Below, piece after piece: positions 20,792-32,943 of a DNA stretch of 64,000 nucleotides; the first letter of the stretch is position 1, and each line of letters begins with the position of its first letter. Source of the stretch: Stagonosporopsis chrysanthemi (taxonomy: Eukaryota > Ascomycota > Dothideomycetes > Pleosporales > Didymellaceae); contig JAFISE010000037.1 in assembly GCA_022560025.1 (NCBI GenBank), forward strand, positions 158,857 through 222,856. Reading direction: 5' to 3'. The translations under genes were made by a program, and so were the position numbers. The notes below the pieces were generated by a model. That model did no database searches, had not been told where the DNA came from, and saw only the letters and a list, made by a program, of their open reading frames with translations.

Positions 20792-23040
20792 TCAACCGGT
20801 GAAAGCAAATCTGTTGAGGTTAAACAACGGCTTGCGTGGCGAACAAATATCCTCGCTATCGCTGTCACGAACAAGAAAGTCCTCGCTGCCTTGAAGTGGG
20901 GACCGCCGCCTCTTCACAGGTGTTACGGGCGGTGAAGACGCAGGCACCACTACTTCAGCATCGAGAGCAGCCCAAGCTGAGTCTTCAATGCCGATCTGTT
21001 CGTCAGCAGGAGGCGGCGTGCCAGGCACAACACTTTCCACCCTGATTTCTTTGACACCTGTAGAGAAGAGCTCCAACGGCAAAGCCGATGGCGTGCGTAC
21101 TCCGTTGCTACGCCTGCGTGATGTGCTAGTCGTCGTGTTTGTGAAACTTGTGCGACTCGACTCAGGTCCTTTGTAAGTGAACTTGGTGCGTAGCTCCCTG
21201 ACTTGTGATGAAAATGCGGCGATGGATGTGCTCTCAGGCCCCGGGCTTCCAAATGATGTGGCGGGTGTGAGGACCTCAGTCGATTCCTGCGACTCAGTTG
21301 TAGACATTCGCGTAGTGGCGGTTGACTGCGTATCGCTTTGTGTGTCGCTAAAAATTCTCAGCTTCTTCTTCGCCTGAGAAGCTGACTCATCGAGATCCGC
21401 CGCTTCAGCAATAGCCTCTCCTAGCGAGTCATCAGAGTACAGATCAAAGCCGCCTTCTGTCTTCCGTCGGTTCTTCCTATTCGGGCGAACAGAAGGGCTT
21501 GGCTCAGGCATAGTCGATGCAAAGAACTGACTTCGCACAACGCCCTCCCCACCCATAGTTGGAGTGCCGAGCACAGATTCGGAACACAAGCGTTGTCGCT
21601 TAAGCGGATGTGGGACGGATCGTCTGCGGTCTATGGGATCAGATATAATTCGTCTCGCAGGCTGAGGGGCAGTGCTTGGGAACGATGGGCCTCTTGTCGA
21701 CTGCGATCCTGGTGCTGGTACTGCATCCCAGCCAGTACTGTTCCTTTGTTGCTCAATCAGGACTTGCTGGCTCGGTGATGGTGTGAAAATGTTGGGATCA
21801 AGTTCTGCCAAGGGTGTGCGTTTCGGCTTGAAAAAGTTATCAATCGATCTGCTGCCTTTGAGGTCCGGTGTCTGCACGTTTGACGATGTCCTCCGAGATG
21901 CTCCAAAAACCTTGCTTCTGGGAGTCGACTTGCCAGCAACGGTTATGGGAAGCTTCGTACGTGGGTACAGATCGCCCTTTGCTACGCCTGCTGCTAGATG
22001 CGCTGCTACCTCTTCGCCCAGGTAGGGCATGTCGGCGATATCGACACCATCCGCAAGAGGAGTCAAGTTGACAAGGCGGTTCTCGATGGGGCAGAACACC
22101 CACTGGTACAGAAACGTCTTCTCCGCTTGGTCGAAGTCCGCCATGAACCCAGGGGGTACTTTCAGTTTGCCGTCAAACAATGCGGCCTTGACCAGACGGT
22201 CCACAGTTTTGTGCTTCCGAAGCATGCGATGTGCGGTCTTAAGGCCTAACCCTCCGATGCCCGACAAGTAGTCGCATCCGCTGAGAATTGCCATCCGCCT
22301 GAAGTCTGCATCCGACCAGCCCACTAAGCTAATTTCCCTACAGGCCGTGAAGTGGTCACGGTTGACCTCGATGCAATCTCCGTACTTGTCAAGCTTGGTT
22401 ATCAGACACTTTGCGCCAAAGACCAAGAGGTCTGAATCTTCGGACAAAATGCCGTCGATGATGCCCTTGCGCTCCAGATAGACCATCTGCGAGTCTGCTT
22501 CGTACGGTGCAACGATGTATTGAACATTGCTGGCTTTCAGCTCTTCAATGAACGCACGAGCCATATCTGGTGTAACATCGACAGCCTTCTGCAGCTCCAA
22601 CTGTGCTTGTGATGTCTTGCCGACCTTGAGCAGCTCCAAGCCTAGTCGCCTGCCCTCTTTTCTTCTCTCCCTTCTGTCTTTCTCGGTTCCGGCCTTGCTG
22701 GGCAGATTGTCTCCATCGAAGATAAGGTAAGGTATGATGCCAAAGTGCATGAGCATGCGGACACGATGCATACAGAAGTCGATATATCTAGGCAAGATAA
22801 GCTACTCGTCTTGCTGCAAAAGCAAGCGGACGTACTTGGTAGTTGGCTTGTCGAGGGCCAGATCAATGGCACTGGCAGCCGTCCCTCGATGTAGCCAGCC
22901 ATAGGCATCTACGCCAATGGTCTGGCCCGCAAACTTCTTCAAGTTGCATGGCTTGTGGATAGACTTGAGAAGCGGCAGAAGCCCTGTTCTGTGTCAGCTT
23001 ACAAATAGACTCCGGGCTTGTGCATACCAGAAATGCCCAT
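20792..23040 (-). CDS. exo1: Exonuclease 1 (5'-3' exonuclease, FEN1/XPG family)
   Basis: Three exons: 23040-23028 (only 13 nt), 22983-22836, 22787-20792; 718 aa. Exo1 resects DNA ends and removes the nicked strand in mismatch repair and recombination. Splicing restores the family start MGISGLLPLLKSIHKPCNLK and places the catalytic Asp at position 30 (TIGVDAYGWLHRG), as in human EXO1. Further metal-binding motifs are IFDGD, APYEADSQMVYLER, LSEDSDLLVFGAK and the helix-hairpin region ILSGCDYLSGIGGLGLKTA. The C-terminal half is disordered and Ser/Pro-rich, with a possible Mlh1/Mlh2-binding tail. Introns are 44 and 48 nt. The second splices AA to A to give KYIDFCMHRVRM. Divergent from tma16. Confidence 0.95.
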
Positions 23041-23380
23041 CTTCGAGGATTTGCCCCTCACGCGTCAAGCCTTGAAGCGAGGCTGTTCAGATTACTGCTA
23101 TGAAGACATTGAGCGCATGAGCTTCATACGAGGCGCGACAAAAAGTGCCCTGGGGTGATGAAGAAAGTTGACCTGAGTGAGGGCAGCCTTGCGGCCTGTG
23201 ACAAGCAGATGTTCTCGATGGTGTGGAGTACCGCGTCGTGAAAGGGATCCACATGCGCGCTGCGCTAGGCTAAGGTTCAGCTAGCGCCCGGCTATTAGCG
23301 CCTACCTTAACCCCGATGATTTTCAAAAAAGTTCCAGGCAAGAACAGACAGCAAAACATCAACACAGACAGCCAGCCACC
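23041..23380. promoter_or_regulatory. Divergent promoter of exo1 and tma16
   Basis: 340 bp between start codons. It should hold both promoters. An MluI-box-like element (ACGCGT, expected for DNA-repair genes) was looked for; only CTCACGCGTCAAG at 23056-23068 contains it, on the exo1 side. This is a single hexamer and may be chance. Confidence 0.4.
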
Positions 23381-23973
23381 ATGGTCAGCGATCGTTTCGG
23401 TAAAGTGCAAAAGGCGATTGCCAAGAAGAAGGGCAAGAACCCAAACCTGCATGAGGGGAGTCGAGACACAAAGCGGATGCAGCGCGCGAGCGCTCGTGAC
23501 GACAAGCTTAATCGTCTTACAAAGTTGAGAGAAAAAGAAAACAGACACTACTGTATGTGGTAGCAAGAACAAGACCTTCTCCACCGTGCTGACGCCGTAT
23601 CATAGTGAACAGAGTAAAATCTTTCCAGTCATACACAGCGGAGCACACTTCTCCTCTCAATATCAAGGAACTTCAGGCCATGGTCGAGGACTACCTAGGC
23701 CGTGACGACGAGGAGCTCGCAAAACTAAAAGCAGAGCGCCGTGCAGGAAGACCACCAAGCACCCGCCAAACCCTGCTTGAGCAAGCTAGGGCTACTGAAC
23801 AGGACGAGTATGCCGCCGGGTTCTGGGTCCCAGATCTTGAGGACGATGCCGTCCTGCAGAAACTGAAGCAATGGGACGGTAAATGGGCCAGTCTCGCTAC
23901 ACTGAAATTTTCGAGAATCTCAAAGGAGGGGCACAAGAAGGTTTCGAGTTTCCCACCCAAAGGCATGTCATGA
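23381..23973 (+). CDS. tma16: Translation machinery-associated protein 16
   Basis: Two exons, 23381-23552 and 23606-23973, 179 aa, with a 53-nt intron splitting a Leu codon (T/TG). Tma16 associates with late nuclear pre-60S ribosomal particles. Signatures: basic N-terminus FGKVQKAIAKKKGKNPNLHE, central MVEDYLGRDDEELAKLKAER, then the conserved RRAGRPPSTRQTLLEQ and EYAAGFWVPDLEDD, ending in QWDGKWASLATLKFSRI. The same order is present in yeast Tma16, at similar length. Confidence 0.9.
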
Positions 23974-24782
23974 GCCTTAGACAGATTTGCTGCTTCTGTG
24001 CTGCAATACTACAGATTCGGACATGCCGGCCCGCACCAAGTCTCGGGCGGCCCCGTTATGCAAAGGGAGCTCCTTTAGTTGGGCAGTGTGGTCGAAAGTA
24101 CGCCAAGCCGTTCTTTGGAGAAGAGAATACCTCGTGGCCTCGCATTCTACTGAGAGCAACAACAAGTTCATATTGCATTCCGCAAGCCAGCACAACGTGA
24201 CTTTTGTCAGTCAAAACCATGGTTGCAGCCACACACCTCATACACCAACGCGAAAGAGCAGGGCAAGCCAGGCAGCGGCCTGAAGGTATTGGATGGGAAA
24301 TCGCAGAAAGAAGAACGCAAGTCAGAGCTTAATATCCAATCAACACCAGAATCAATTCAGCCAATAACCAAGCTCGACTTCTAGCAGCGTGCAGTGCGCC
24401 CTCGCACATGCTATCAATCACCATTAGTAACACTGTTGTTACTCGACAATCTGGTTTGAGCGTAGTACTATACACCCATCATTTATGCCGTGTGAAGATC
24501 ACGAAAATCACCAAGTGGGGAGAATGCATGCAGAAGAAACCACGGGCCAATGATGTGTCGCTGATTAACTCCGACGTGCAGCAACAGCGCATCGTGAGCT
24601 GAACTTTCGTCGATCATGTCACAGCGGATGCCAAAACAGGTAGCGTCGTGGATCATGGTGGGTAGCAACTGCAGCTTTGGGCGACTTCACTGGTGTTCCC
24701 ACTCGAGCCATGAACTCTTAATTATTTCCCTCTCCCCGTCTCTTCCGGCCCTGAACCTCCAACAAGTACCTACCAGAAAAAG
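23974..24782. other. Intergenic, no gene recognised
   Basis: 809 bp between tma16 and the peroxygenase gene. Several short frames exist but none has protein-like composition or splice sites that join sensibly. The last 60 bases before the peroxygenase ATG are CT-rich, as expected of a fungal core promoter. Confidence 0.5.
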
Positions 24783-25712
24783 ATGGGCCTGACACAGAAA
24801 CTGACAAAACCTTTCATTGACCTGTCTGTAATGACATGGGACTTTGGCATCTTCTTAGCAAATCTCGTGCTTCCTGCTCATGCGCCCAACAAAGTCATTG
24901 CTGCAGACCTACCCGGTCATGCAGGGACGTGGCCAGAATATGTACCACCACGCGAGGGTGACTCTCGATCAGCATGCCCTATGCTAAATGCACTGTAGTT
25001 TCTCGCACACTTTTGAGTTAATTGTGAGCTAACAACTCCAGGGCCAACCATGGCATTCTGCCGCATGATGGCAAAAACATTACTTTCCGTGACTTGAACA
25101 CAACCGTGCGGCAGACCTTCAACTTCGCACCGTCATTCTGTTTCTTCGTACCCAAATTCTCCGCCGACTTCCTTGGCCGCTCTTACTGGACTGGCACGTT
25201 CGATCTTGAAGAGTTGAGCAAACACAACGCCATTGAGCACGATGCGAGTCTCACCAGGCGAGACGTTGCGCAAGTGCCTGACCAGGGAAAACCAGACTTG
25301 CAGCTTGTCGAAGAACTTCTGGGCGTCGCGACAGGCAAAGGGGAGAATGGCGAGTCACTGTTGACAAAGGAGGATCTCAGCAAGCAGCTGGCGAAGAGGA
25401 GGAGTGAGGCGCGTGCAGAAAACCCCAACTACTCGGAAAGTCTGTTCCACAACATGTTTGGAAGCGCAAAGTAGGCCGCGATACAGAAGAAGGTGACTGA
25501 AGCATACGCTGACATCAAGGGACAGCTCCTCTACGATGCTCACAATTTTTGGCGGTCGTGTAGACGACCTCAGAGCTATGCTTACAGAAGAACGATTTTC
25601 GGAGAACTGGGAGCCACGTATCCGCTCACGATACGGTTTGACTATGGCAGCATTCAATGGGACGGTGTTGCCGGTTGAGATGGGAGTCAAGAAGAAGCTC
25701 AAGGAGCAGTAA
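24783..25712 (+). CDS. Short heme-thiolate peroxygenase (chloroperoxidase/UPO family)
   Basis: Three exons: 24783-24994, 25042-25470, 25526-25712; 275 aa. Family enzymes use H2O2 to oxygenate or halogenate small molecules, with a Cys ligand to heme. The proximal motif here is ACPMLNALANHGILPHDGK; the family consensus is PCP, so the first Pro is Ala while the Cys is kept. The distal acid-base motif is present as IEHDAS (Glu-His-Asp-x-Ser). Ignoring the second intron would stop the protein at 25474; splicing gives SANSSTMLTIFGGRVDDL, the expected family continuation, and the end FNGTVLPVEMGVKKKLKEQ. No classical signal peptide: the start MGLTQKLTKPFIDLSVMTW is polar before a weak hydrophobic patch. 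Substrate unknown. Confidence 0.88.
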
Positions 25713-26238
25713 AGTGGTGAAGACACTGAAGAGCTTGCACACGTCGCTGATCGTGTTGGGAAGCATCGGAAGGAGAGATGTAGAGAAGGAGTGCAGGAAA
25801 TTTGCCAGACGCGAACGACATCCGAAAATCAGCGTGATTGTGAGAGCGGTCGAGACTGGGATAGGACAGAACATTGTTGACGTGGAATCTACTAGATGTG
25901 ATGGACTTGTTTGGTAAGAGATCACGGTTAGGGGGATGTGACAACACCCTGGTACCAATAAAGATGAAAGCCGGGCATTGGTTGTGCTGAGCCTATTTTG
26001 AGTAAGAGGAAAAAACTGATCCTTGTTTGATGTGCAGAAGCCTGGCAATACAGCAGAGAGTCCATTGCCCTCTTTAAGGTGAGTCATTGTCCGTAGCTAG
26101 GAATTGGCCATTTTGCTGTTCTGCTGTAAGTGTAGGTAAGGTCTTCCGGGCGAACAGTCGCACCACGAGGGTATCACAACCTCGCTGTCCCCAGCTTTCG
26201 AAAAAGACATATATCGAGTATCTTATTGCTACCTCCAC
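25713..26238. other. Convergent intergenic region, nothing recognised
   Basis: 526 bp between the ends of the peroxygenase and CBM-like genes. Small overlapping frames look like chance. Confidence 0.5.
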
Positions 26239-26832
26239 TCAGCAAATCACAACCTCAACATCGTCGAGCCAGAGCTCCCATCCCTCATCGCCAGCGAACT
26301 TGCTCGTCACGACAATCGCGACCGTGCTGCCCACCATTTCGTTCCCAGCGCCATTGGCCTTGACCCTGCCTCCAATCCTCTTCCACCCCTGCTCTCCAAC
26401 AGCCAGCTGTCCAGCTCCGCAGCTAATGCCATCCAGGAACACCTCCACCCTAGTAACGCCCTCGCTGCGCTTGGAAGCAATCCAGGCGTAACACTCCACA
26501 GTGCTGCCCACAGGCACGTCTACGCCAGTCTGGGATAAGGTGAAGCTGGAATCGACGGTCGAAGTGGCATGCGCGTAGTAGTGGTGTGTGCCGGAGTGGG
26601 TGAAGGGGTTAGCGAAGACGCCGCGGGTGGACCATGCGGACTCGACGATTGGGAGCCAGGGGCTGGTGTTGCCGGTCTCGAAGGAGGGGTTGACGACGCG
26701 GTTTGAGCATGCTCGCTGGTCGGGTCTGAGCGCGGCTGGGAGAGCTGCGGCAACTGAAGGACATATAATGAAGACCCAGGCGAGGACGGAGGTCACCATG
26801 ATGGACTTGAGCGAGGCAGCGAGAGGTGCCAT
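26239..26832 (-). CDS. Secreted CBM4/9-like (galactose-binding fold) protein
   Basis: 197 aa from the ATG at 26832; an in-frame ATG at 26880 would put 16 polar residues before the signal peptide and is less likely. The N-terminus SLKSIMVTSVLAWVFIICPS followed by VAAALPA is a clear secretion signal. The mature part begins CSNRVVNPSFETGNTSPW, the hallmark of CBM4/9-like jelly-roll modules (NxGFE/NPSFE...W), continues with FTLSQTGVDVPVGSTVECYA and ends with WELWLDDVEVVIC. Such small fungal secreted proteins may bind carbohydrate at the cell wall or in the host or substrate; no catalytic domain is present. Two terminal Cys (mature residue about 10 and the last residue) could pair. Confidence 0.78.
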   Translation of the reverse strand: MAPLAASLKSIMVTSVLAWVFIICPSVAAALPAALRPDQRACSNRVVNPSFETGNTSPWLPIVESAWSTRGVFANPFTHSGTHHYYAHATSTVDSSFTLSQTGVDVPVGSTVECYAWIASKRSEGVTRVEVFLDGISCGAGQLAVGEQGWKRIGGRVKANGAGNEMVGSTVAIVVTSKFAGDEGWELWLDDVEVVIC

Positions 26833-29491
26833 GACGGGATGTGCGTGAGAGCGTTTGAAGGTGTGTTGTGTTTTTGTCAATAAGATGAGGACGGCGAGAG
26901 AGGTGTTTTAGCGATGTAGGCTTGCAGCCGTGGTCTCCTCTGGAGTTACTCCACCAGGTAAGTACGATGAATGTTCACCTCACGGTGAGGCTTTAGGTAC
27001 CGTTAAATCCAGAATGGCAGGTAACTGTGCTTGTACAACGACGTCCTTCAGGTAGTATCAAGGGAGAGTGCTGAGAAGCATGTAAAGGGCGACCATCGCA
27101 TCCTCCTATTCACCCAAACATCAACAGCACACGTTCCATCCTGCGGTCACTCCAACGTGCAACTCTAGCTATAGCAACTTGGCACTTAGCCCAAACAAGT
27201 ATAGCGACTGAGACAAGCGCATACCCAACAGCGAGCTACTCGATAGTTTTGCCTCTGCAATACAGATCTGAGACTGGTGCTGATGATGGAGTGATGAGTG
27301 GCGAACTGGAGTAGCACAAGCGAGATTAGTGGCTGGCCTATCAGCATTGCAAGGACAACCAAGCTGAGATATGCGCTAGTGCGAACACGGAAATGGCTGT
27401 GAACGTTGTCTGATGTGTTTCCGAGCAATTGGTGAAGCTGCTTCGTGGCTGGGATGAGGCTCAAGCGTGCTCCGGTCCAATAGGACGGTGTGCCGGTGGA
27501 GAAGCGATGTCAGTGGACGGTCTTGTAGTTGTGCTGCTGGTCGACGAGATGGAGTAAAAGGAGATCAATGAATCATATCCAGTCAATGTCTGTCCTTTTG
27601 GAGCCGTTGTGGTCATCGAGGCATACGCGACAAAAACTTGTTGCCCAATCTTTCATTAGACAGTAAGTTACTCGCCATTGCGGTTGCAGATTCTATGCCC
27701 TCAAAAGAACCCCTAAAGCGGTGGTTTGCCTCAGACAACACGCCTTTTTTATTATTCAAAATCAACGAATGTTGCCCGACTTTAAAGAGACTGCAAATTC
27801 GTTGCTCTAGGTCTTACCATTGGAGAATTAGTCCCATAAAACACATTCCACAACAAACACATAAGCAGAGGAAGGTAGAAATAGGAGAGAACACCGAAAA
27901 AATAAAAATTGAGGACGGTAGAAAAGCACTCGTGTTCAAAAACAAGACTGCCTCGAGAAGAATGGAGTGACAAGAAAGAAGTAAGAGTGCTGCTATGGAA
28001 AGGAAAATATGGACACGACCGGATCCTCGAGAGAAGACAGTCTGAGCAGCGAGCAGTGATACGTCGACCTCGAAATAAACAATCTTACTAGGCCAGCAGC
28101 TTTGCAGAGCGAGCACTGCTTTCACAAACACAGGAAATCAAGCAGCGGTTGACGACTTCCCCAGTACTTCACCGCATTTCGTCTTCTCCTACATCGCCTC
28201 CACCGCTCCTTACCCTCAAACCCCAGCCGCCGACATCCGCAGATGCAGATCCTCAACCGGGGAAGCGGTGCAAGAATGTCGTATCACCATGCATTGTACT
28301 ACCACCTTACTCCACCTCTACACAGCATCAACCTGCATCTCACAGGCCGACCCCTAGACGCAGCAGTACCCGTGACCTGCAGCCTCATTGTCCACAACAT
28401 ACAGCCGGCGCAGTGCAGCGGGTTGCCTCAAGGTGCCTGGTCTGACGGCTGACATGGACGATCCTACCATTTCAGGTCGTGATCCTGCACGGTTGAGGGG
28501 TGGATGAGAGATAGTGGGGTTGGCGAGGCTGCGAGGTGCAGTGCAGTGCAGCGCAGTGCAGTGTGACATGCGGCTACGGAGCGAGATGGCTCCTTGGGGT
28601 ACAACGTCTGACACGTCACGGGTGGTGGTGAGCATACTCAGGATAAAGGACGGGCAGGGCAGATCTTGATGAGGGCATCTGGCTTCAGGGACGAAATGCG
28701 GATCGTTGAATGCGAGGATAGGGTCAACCTCCCAGGGCTTTGGAGCGAGGTACAAACTTGGCTCCGCGGTCTTGTTGCAACCGCATTGATGCACTCATGT
28801 GCTCCTGCTGTACTGGGACATCAAGACCGCTATCTGCGGGTCGGCTGAGATCTAAGATCATGCTCATGGGTACCTGGTCAGCAAGCCTCGCATTGCTGGC
28901 GGTGTGTCGGAGACCCCGGATTCGTTCACAGCGCGAGATACAATATTGAAGGTTGCGGTGCGATGGCACCGATTGTGGCCGCGCAAGGTCGCGCATCGAA
29001 GCGGCAGCCGCTAAAAATGCCTTATTCGACCTCAAAGGCGCGCTGCACCTCGCCACTTAGCTACTGCTGTCAGGCGTCGCGTGTTTGGATCCAGGAACTT
29101 ACGCGGACGAAAGACGCCTGCGCCACAGGCCGCAGCTTAGCAGCTTACGCGTGACTTGTGCTATTCCGGGCAAAGGACGTTTCAGCAGTGCACCTCGTGG
29201 CCTTAGCTCGCCGTGACCCCACGGTGGCCTGGGCTGCGCAACACACTGTTCGACGACCGGCCAACCCACCTGCCAACCTCGCTTGCACTCCGAACTCCCT
29301 CGTGTGACTCTGGCGATGCTGCTGCCGCGACCATGAATCCGGACTGCAAGCCGACCTTACACAAGCGCTGAGCGGCTGCTGCTGCGCCGACGACACCCGC
29401 CTGCCGACGCTCTGCGAGGCTGTTCTGGATCCCCCCCGGTCATTGTCGGCCGCCTGCTGCGAAGCGCCCCCCCAGCGCGCCCTGCAGCGAG
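26833..29491. other. Gene-poor region, no gene recognised
   Basis: 2.7 kb without a convincing coding gene. The frames at 27186-27464 (-) and 27814-28131 (-) have hydrophobic stretches but no known family and no neighbours supporting them. A GCAGT-type pentamer repeat lies at about 28533-28562 (GTGCAGTGCAGTGCAGCGCA). The last 300 bases are GC-rich and include a C8 run; they probably contain the promoter and 5' UTR of the F-box gene. Confidence 0.5.
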
Positions 29492-30837
29492 ATGAGGAAG
29501 ATCGCAATGCCGATGGAGAAATCCCGCAGCGGCTTTGCGCTGCCTGACCGCGAAAGAAGCGGGTATCGATCTGCGGCGGCTGTTGTGGAGAAGGGCATCA
29601 AGAGGAAACGCCCGAGCTATCGCAAGGCGGCGGTTAGACTGATTGCGTCGCTGCGAGGTGCGAGGACTGAAGGCTGGAACGAGCATTTGTCGTCGAATTT
29701 GGCGAGGTCGGTCGTTTGATCTTCAGAAATCTGTGCACGTGCTGACAGTGTTGCAGTCCGTTCTTTGAGGCTCTGCTGCGGCTGCCTAATGAACTTCATG
29801 TTCTGATACTCAGCCAGCTGTCCATCTCGGATCTGCTGGCGCTGCGGAGAACATGCCGCATTCTAAATGTGCTTGTGGCGGGTTCTGCGCCCTCGCTCAG
29901 TCGATACTGGGTGAAGCATCGCATGGGCAATCTGCATCTGCGTCTGTACCCGACCGCAAGACCAACTGACGGCGACTTTCAGTATCTGCTCGCCATGCGG
30001 AGAAGGCACATTGCGTCCATACGGCTGAGTAGACAGCTTGTCAATTTCATCATCGGCGACGTGCATGAGCAGGTCGATCCTCGCCAGAAGCAGATGTGGA
30101 CATCTGTCTACGAGAAGATGATGCCGCTTGTGTTTGGCGTTGGCTACTTCCTTGAAGAGCATCGACGAGCAGTCTTGGACAGAGATCTTGGACAAATACG
30201 ACCACGGTCGTACATTGGCTATGACATCTGCACCACAGGAAGCATGACTGCTCACGACATCAAGACCATGACGCGGATGGACGCGCCATTGCGGCTGCGA
30301 TATTTCTATATGTACTGCTTCGTCCTGCAGGTGTTGCGGCGGAAGCTACGCCCTGCATGTCGTACCCGAATAGTCGGCAACTTCTTGAGAGGGTGGTCGA
30401 ATCACCCCGCCTGCTCAGAAGACATTGCATTCTTCTTGATACTGGGTGGCATAGGACAAGTCGCAAAGTTACTCGCATGTCCTACGTATGCAGAGCGGAG
30501 GAGATATCTGCACGCCTACATCACACACTTGTCGCCTCACGCGAGCAAGTGTTGGAGAGCTCACTGGAAAGATGTTGGAGTTGTTTCACCTGCGCTGCTA
30601 GACGACATACCATGCACCAGCATTGGTATCACACAGCTCGACCAGATCTGGGAGCCAGGGATAGTGCAGCTGATGAGGCCGGAGAGCCGAGCGTTCACAG
30701 CTGCAGAGAAGCTGCGGTACGAGGAGTTGCAGGTCTCGAAAAAGTATGTCAACGAGATCATGGGCTACGACATCTTGCGAGTGGCAGCTCCCGAGTGCGT
30801 GGACCTGGATGAGGAGATGGACGACCGGAGACCGTAG
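29492..30837 (+). CDS. F-box domain protein
   Basis: Two exons, 29492-29706 and 29757-30837, 431 aa. The 50-nt intron (donor GTCGGT, acceptor TTGCAG) joins SSNLA to SPFFEALLRLPNEL. The F-box lies at about residues 80-115: LRLPNELHVLILSQLSISDL followed by LALRRTCRILNVLV. F-box proteins connect substrates to the Skp1-Cul1 ubiquitin ligase. The remaining 300 residues contain no repeats I recognise (no WD40 or LRR), so the target is unknown. Exon 1 encodes a basic N-terminus (VVEKGIKRKRPSYRKAAVRL), possibly a nuclear localisation signal. The start is the first ATG of the frame, with two more Met within 10 codons. Confidence 0.75.
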
Positions 30838-32943
30838 AAAATACACAGTAGCACTGTACATTAAAAAAAATTTGCTCAAGTCAGATGCCTGCAGTTTTCG
30901 TCGCGGGGCCCACAACGAGGCTTGGTCACGCGTGGATTCTAGGCTCGTCGTGAGCTATCGTGAGATTTGTGCTGTTGAGGTTCGTGTCCGCGGCGTTCTC
31001 TAGTTTGTCTGTTTCAATGCAACTGTTGCTATGCATTACGTACAGCTTTGTTGCGTAGCGCGCTACGAACGGAAGCTCATACATACTCAGCGGCGGCAAC
31101 TAAAGACTGGCGTCCCTTTGACGATAGAAAGTGGGTTCGCTGCTGAGCTTCAGGGCGCTTCAATTTAAAAGCTTGTGCTTTTAGCGTGTTATTATGTTCC
31201 TGACCTTCCTACACGAGATGGCTGAGAGTGTGCTGCGTTCTGGGCTTCGATGTATGTACGAACACGCGGACTTTTGATCCTGCATGTTGCCTTTACCAAA
31301 TTGGGAGTTCACGATGGCCGTTGAGCCATAGGAGCAGTGGGTTGCAATTCTGTCGCTGCGCTCCCTCTGAGATACTGCAACGTGCTCGTACCAGCGTTGT
31401 GGCGCCCAAAAGTGAAAGCCCTGAGATTGTTGTCAGCAGTTCCCTGGCCGGTTAGGGACCCTGCAGGGGTTGCCCTCCACAACCAGATTTCGGCGAAGAA
31501 GCGACCAGAGGTTGTGGATTTGCAAGGCCAAGGGCCCACCTAACAGAAGAAGCTCGTGCACAGCTTCTGGAAGACTGTCGCAAAGGTAGAAGGTTAAGCC
31601 TGTTCTGGCAACTGACCGGCAGCTGGGCGAGGCGAGGTGGTGAGAGCCAATAGAGACACGACATCGGTAATTGCCGCAGCGCAAAGAGTCTTGCGACCAG
31701 ATCAAAGGCCCAGCTGCGGTCCACTCGATTCCCACCGTGAAGCGGAGCACAGCGCGAAGACATGCAGATGGCAGTGGCAGGATCTGCGGGCGGCATGACA
31801 GGCAATGCATTCATCCAAAACGCGCCTTGCGCACGGCGCAGGTGAAACGGTCAGGAACAGCCGTTATCCAGATTGTGCCGCGTCTGTTTGGGAGAAAGAT
31901 GTTCCAGGAATGACGTTGCACCGGTTGCACGGGAGGCTGCTCAGGGGGAGAGGCTGAGCAGCCACTGGGGAGCGAGTGACGGATTACATACTACACAGTA
32001 TGTACTGTGATACGGACTGGGATGGGGGAGCTGGCAGCCCGCAACGCAGATCGCAGGCCCAAAGATGGCTGTTGGACGTACTCGGGTCCGGACGCCAGAT
32101 GCGCACTCATTCCACTCGGGGTGGATACGGTGCTGCACTCGGTGCAGCAGATAGCGGTGCGTCATTATTGGTCAGAGCGGCACAGGGCCCGGCTGCTGGG
32201 AACCTGGCCTGCGTCCTGTGCGTTCCCCAGACACAGCAATGGTGACACAAGCTGTGCGGCCGAGGGAGACACGGAGTCGCAATGCTTGGAGGCGAGGGCA
32301 CGGCGGCGGAATGCATTGTACTGTGTATTGCATTCGACGTGCTCCACGCTCGTTACGCAGCCGGCGCCATGACACAGGCGTGTGCTCTTCCTCACATGTC
32401 AGCCGAGAATGTTCGGCGCTGCACTGCGCAGGCTGCGGGGCCAATGGCAGAGCGAGCCATACACCGCAACCTCGTCTCGCACGGATGCTCACGATGCTCC
32501 GCGCGCCGCCGTCTTGACTAGTTGCTATCGTTCATTCGGGCGAGCTAACGCCCCGCCGTCGTGCTCGGCGCATGCGCGCTGCACTCTTCTGTCGCTCTCG
32601 TCGGTCGCATCTGGTGTAGCTCTGCCGCGCTGCTGTGTGCCGGTGGCGGTTTTAAGAGACGTCTGCCCCAACCGGCGCCACATACATATGCTCCCCTACC
32701 ACTGACACCACCGACACCACCACGCGACGCTGCCACCCTGTCGCCGTCTGAAACCTGTCGAGTCTCTCGTCGCGCCGCCTGCCACTCACAGCTCCTCCAC
32801 CGCCCTCCCGTCGCGTTCCTGGCGTCGCCGCCGCAGCGTGACCGCACTCCTCGGCGCTGCATCTGTCAGCTGAGCCTCGTTCCGACCCACCCGCACGCAC
32901 ACCCGCACACCATGAGGTCGTAGACCGCCGACAGAGGGAGAAG
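30838..32943. other. Gene-poor region upstream of LST7
   Basis: 2.1 kb with many short overlapping frames but no recognisable gene. The plus-strand frame at 31337-31543 (68 aa) has fairly protein-like composition but no family. The final 400 bases are GC/CT-rich and likely hold the LST7 promoter and 5' leader. Confidence 0.45.

Noticed and set aside
25471..25525. Stop at 25474 as the end of the peroxygenase
   Set aside because: The stop is in an intron; the next exon supplies the conserved TIFGGRVDDL continuation.
31228..32521. Many short overlapping frames upstream of lst7
   Set aside because: They overlap on both strands with no family match, no consistent splice joins and low protein-like character.
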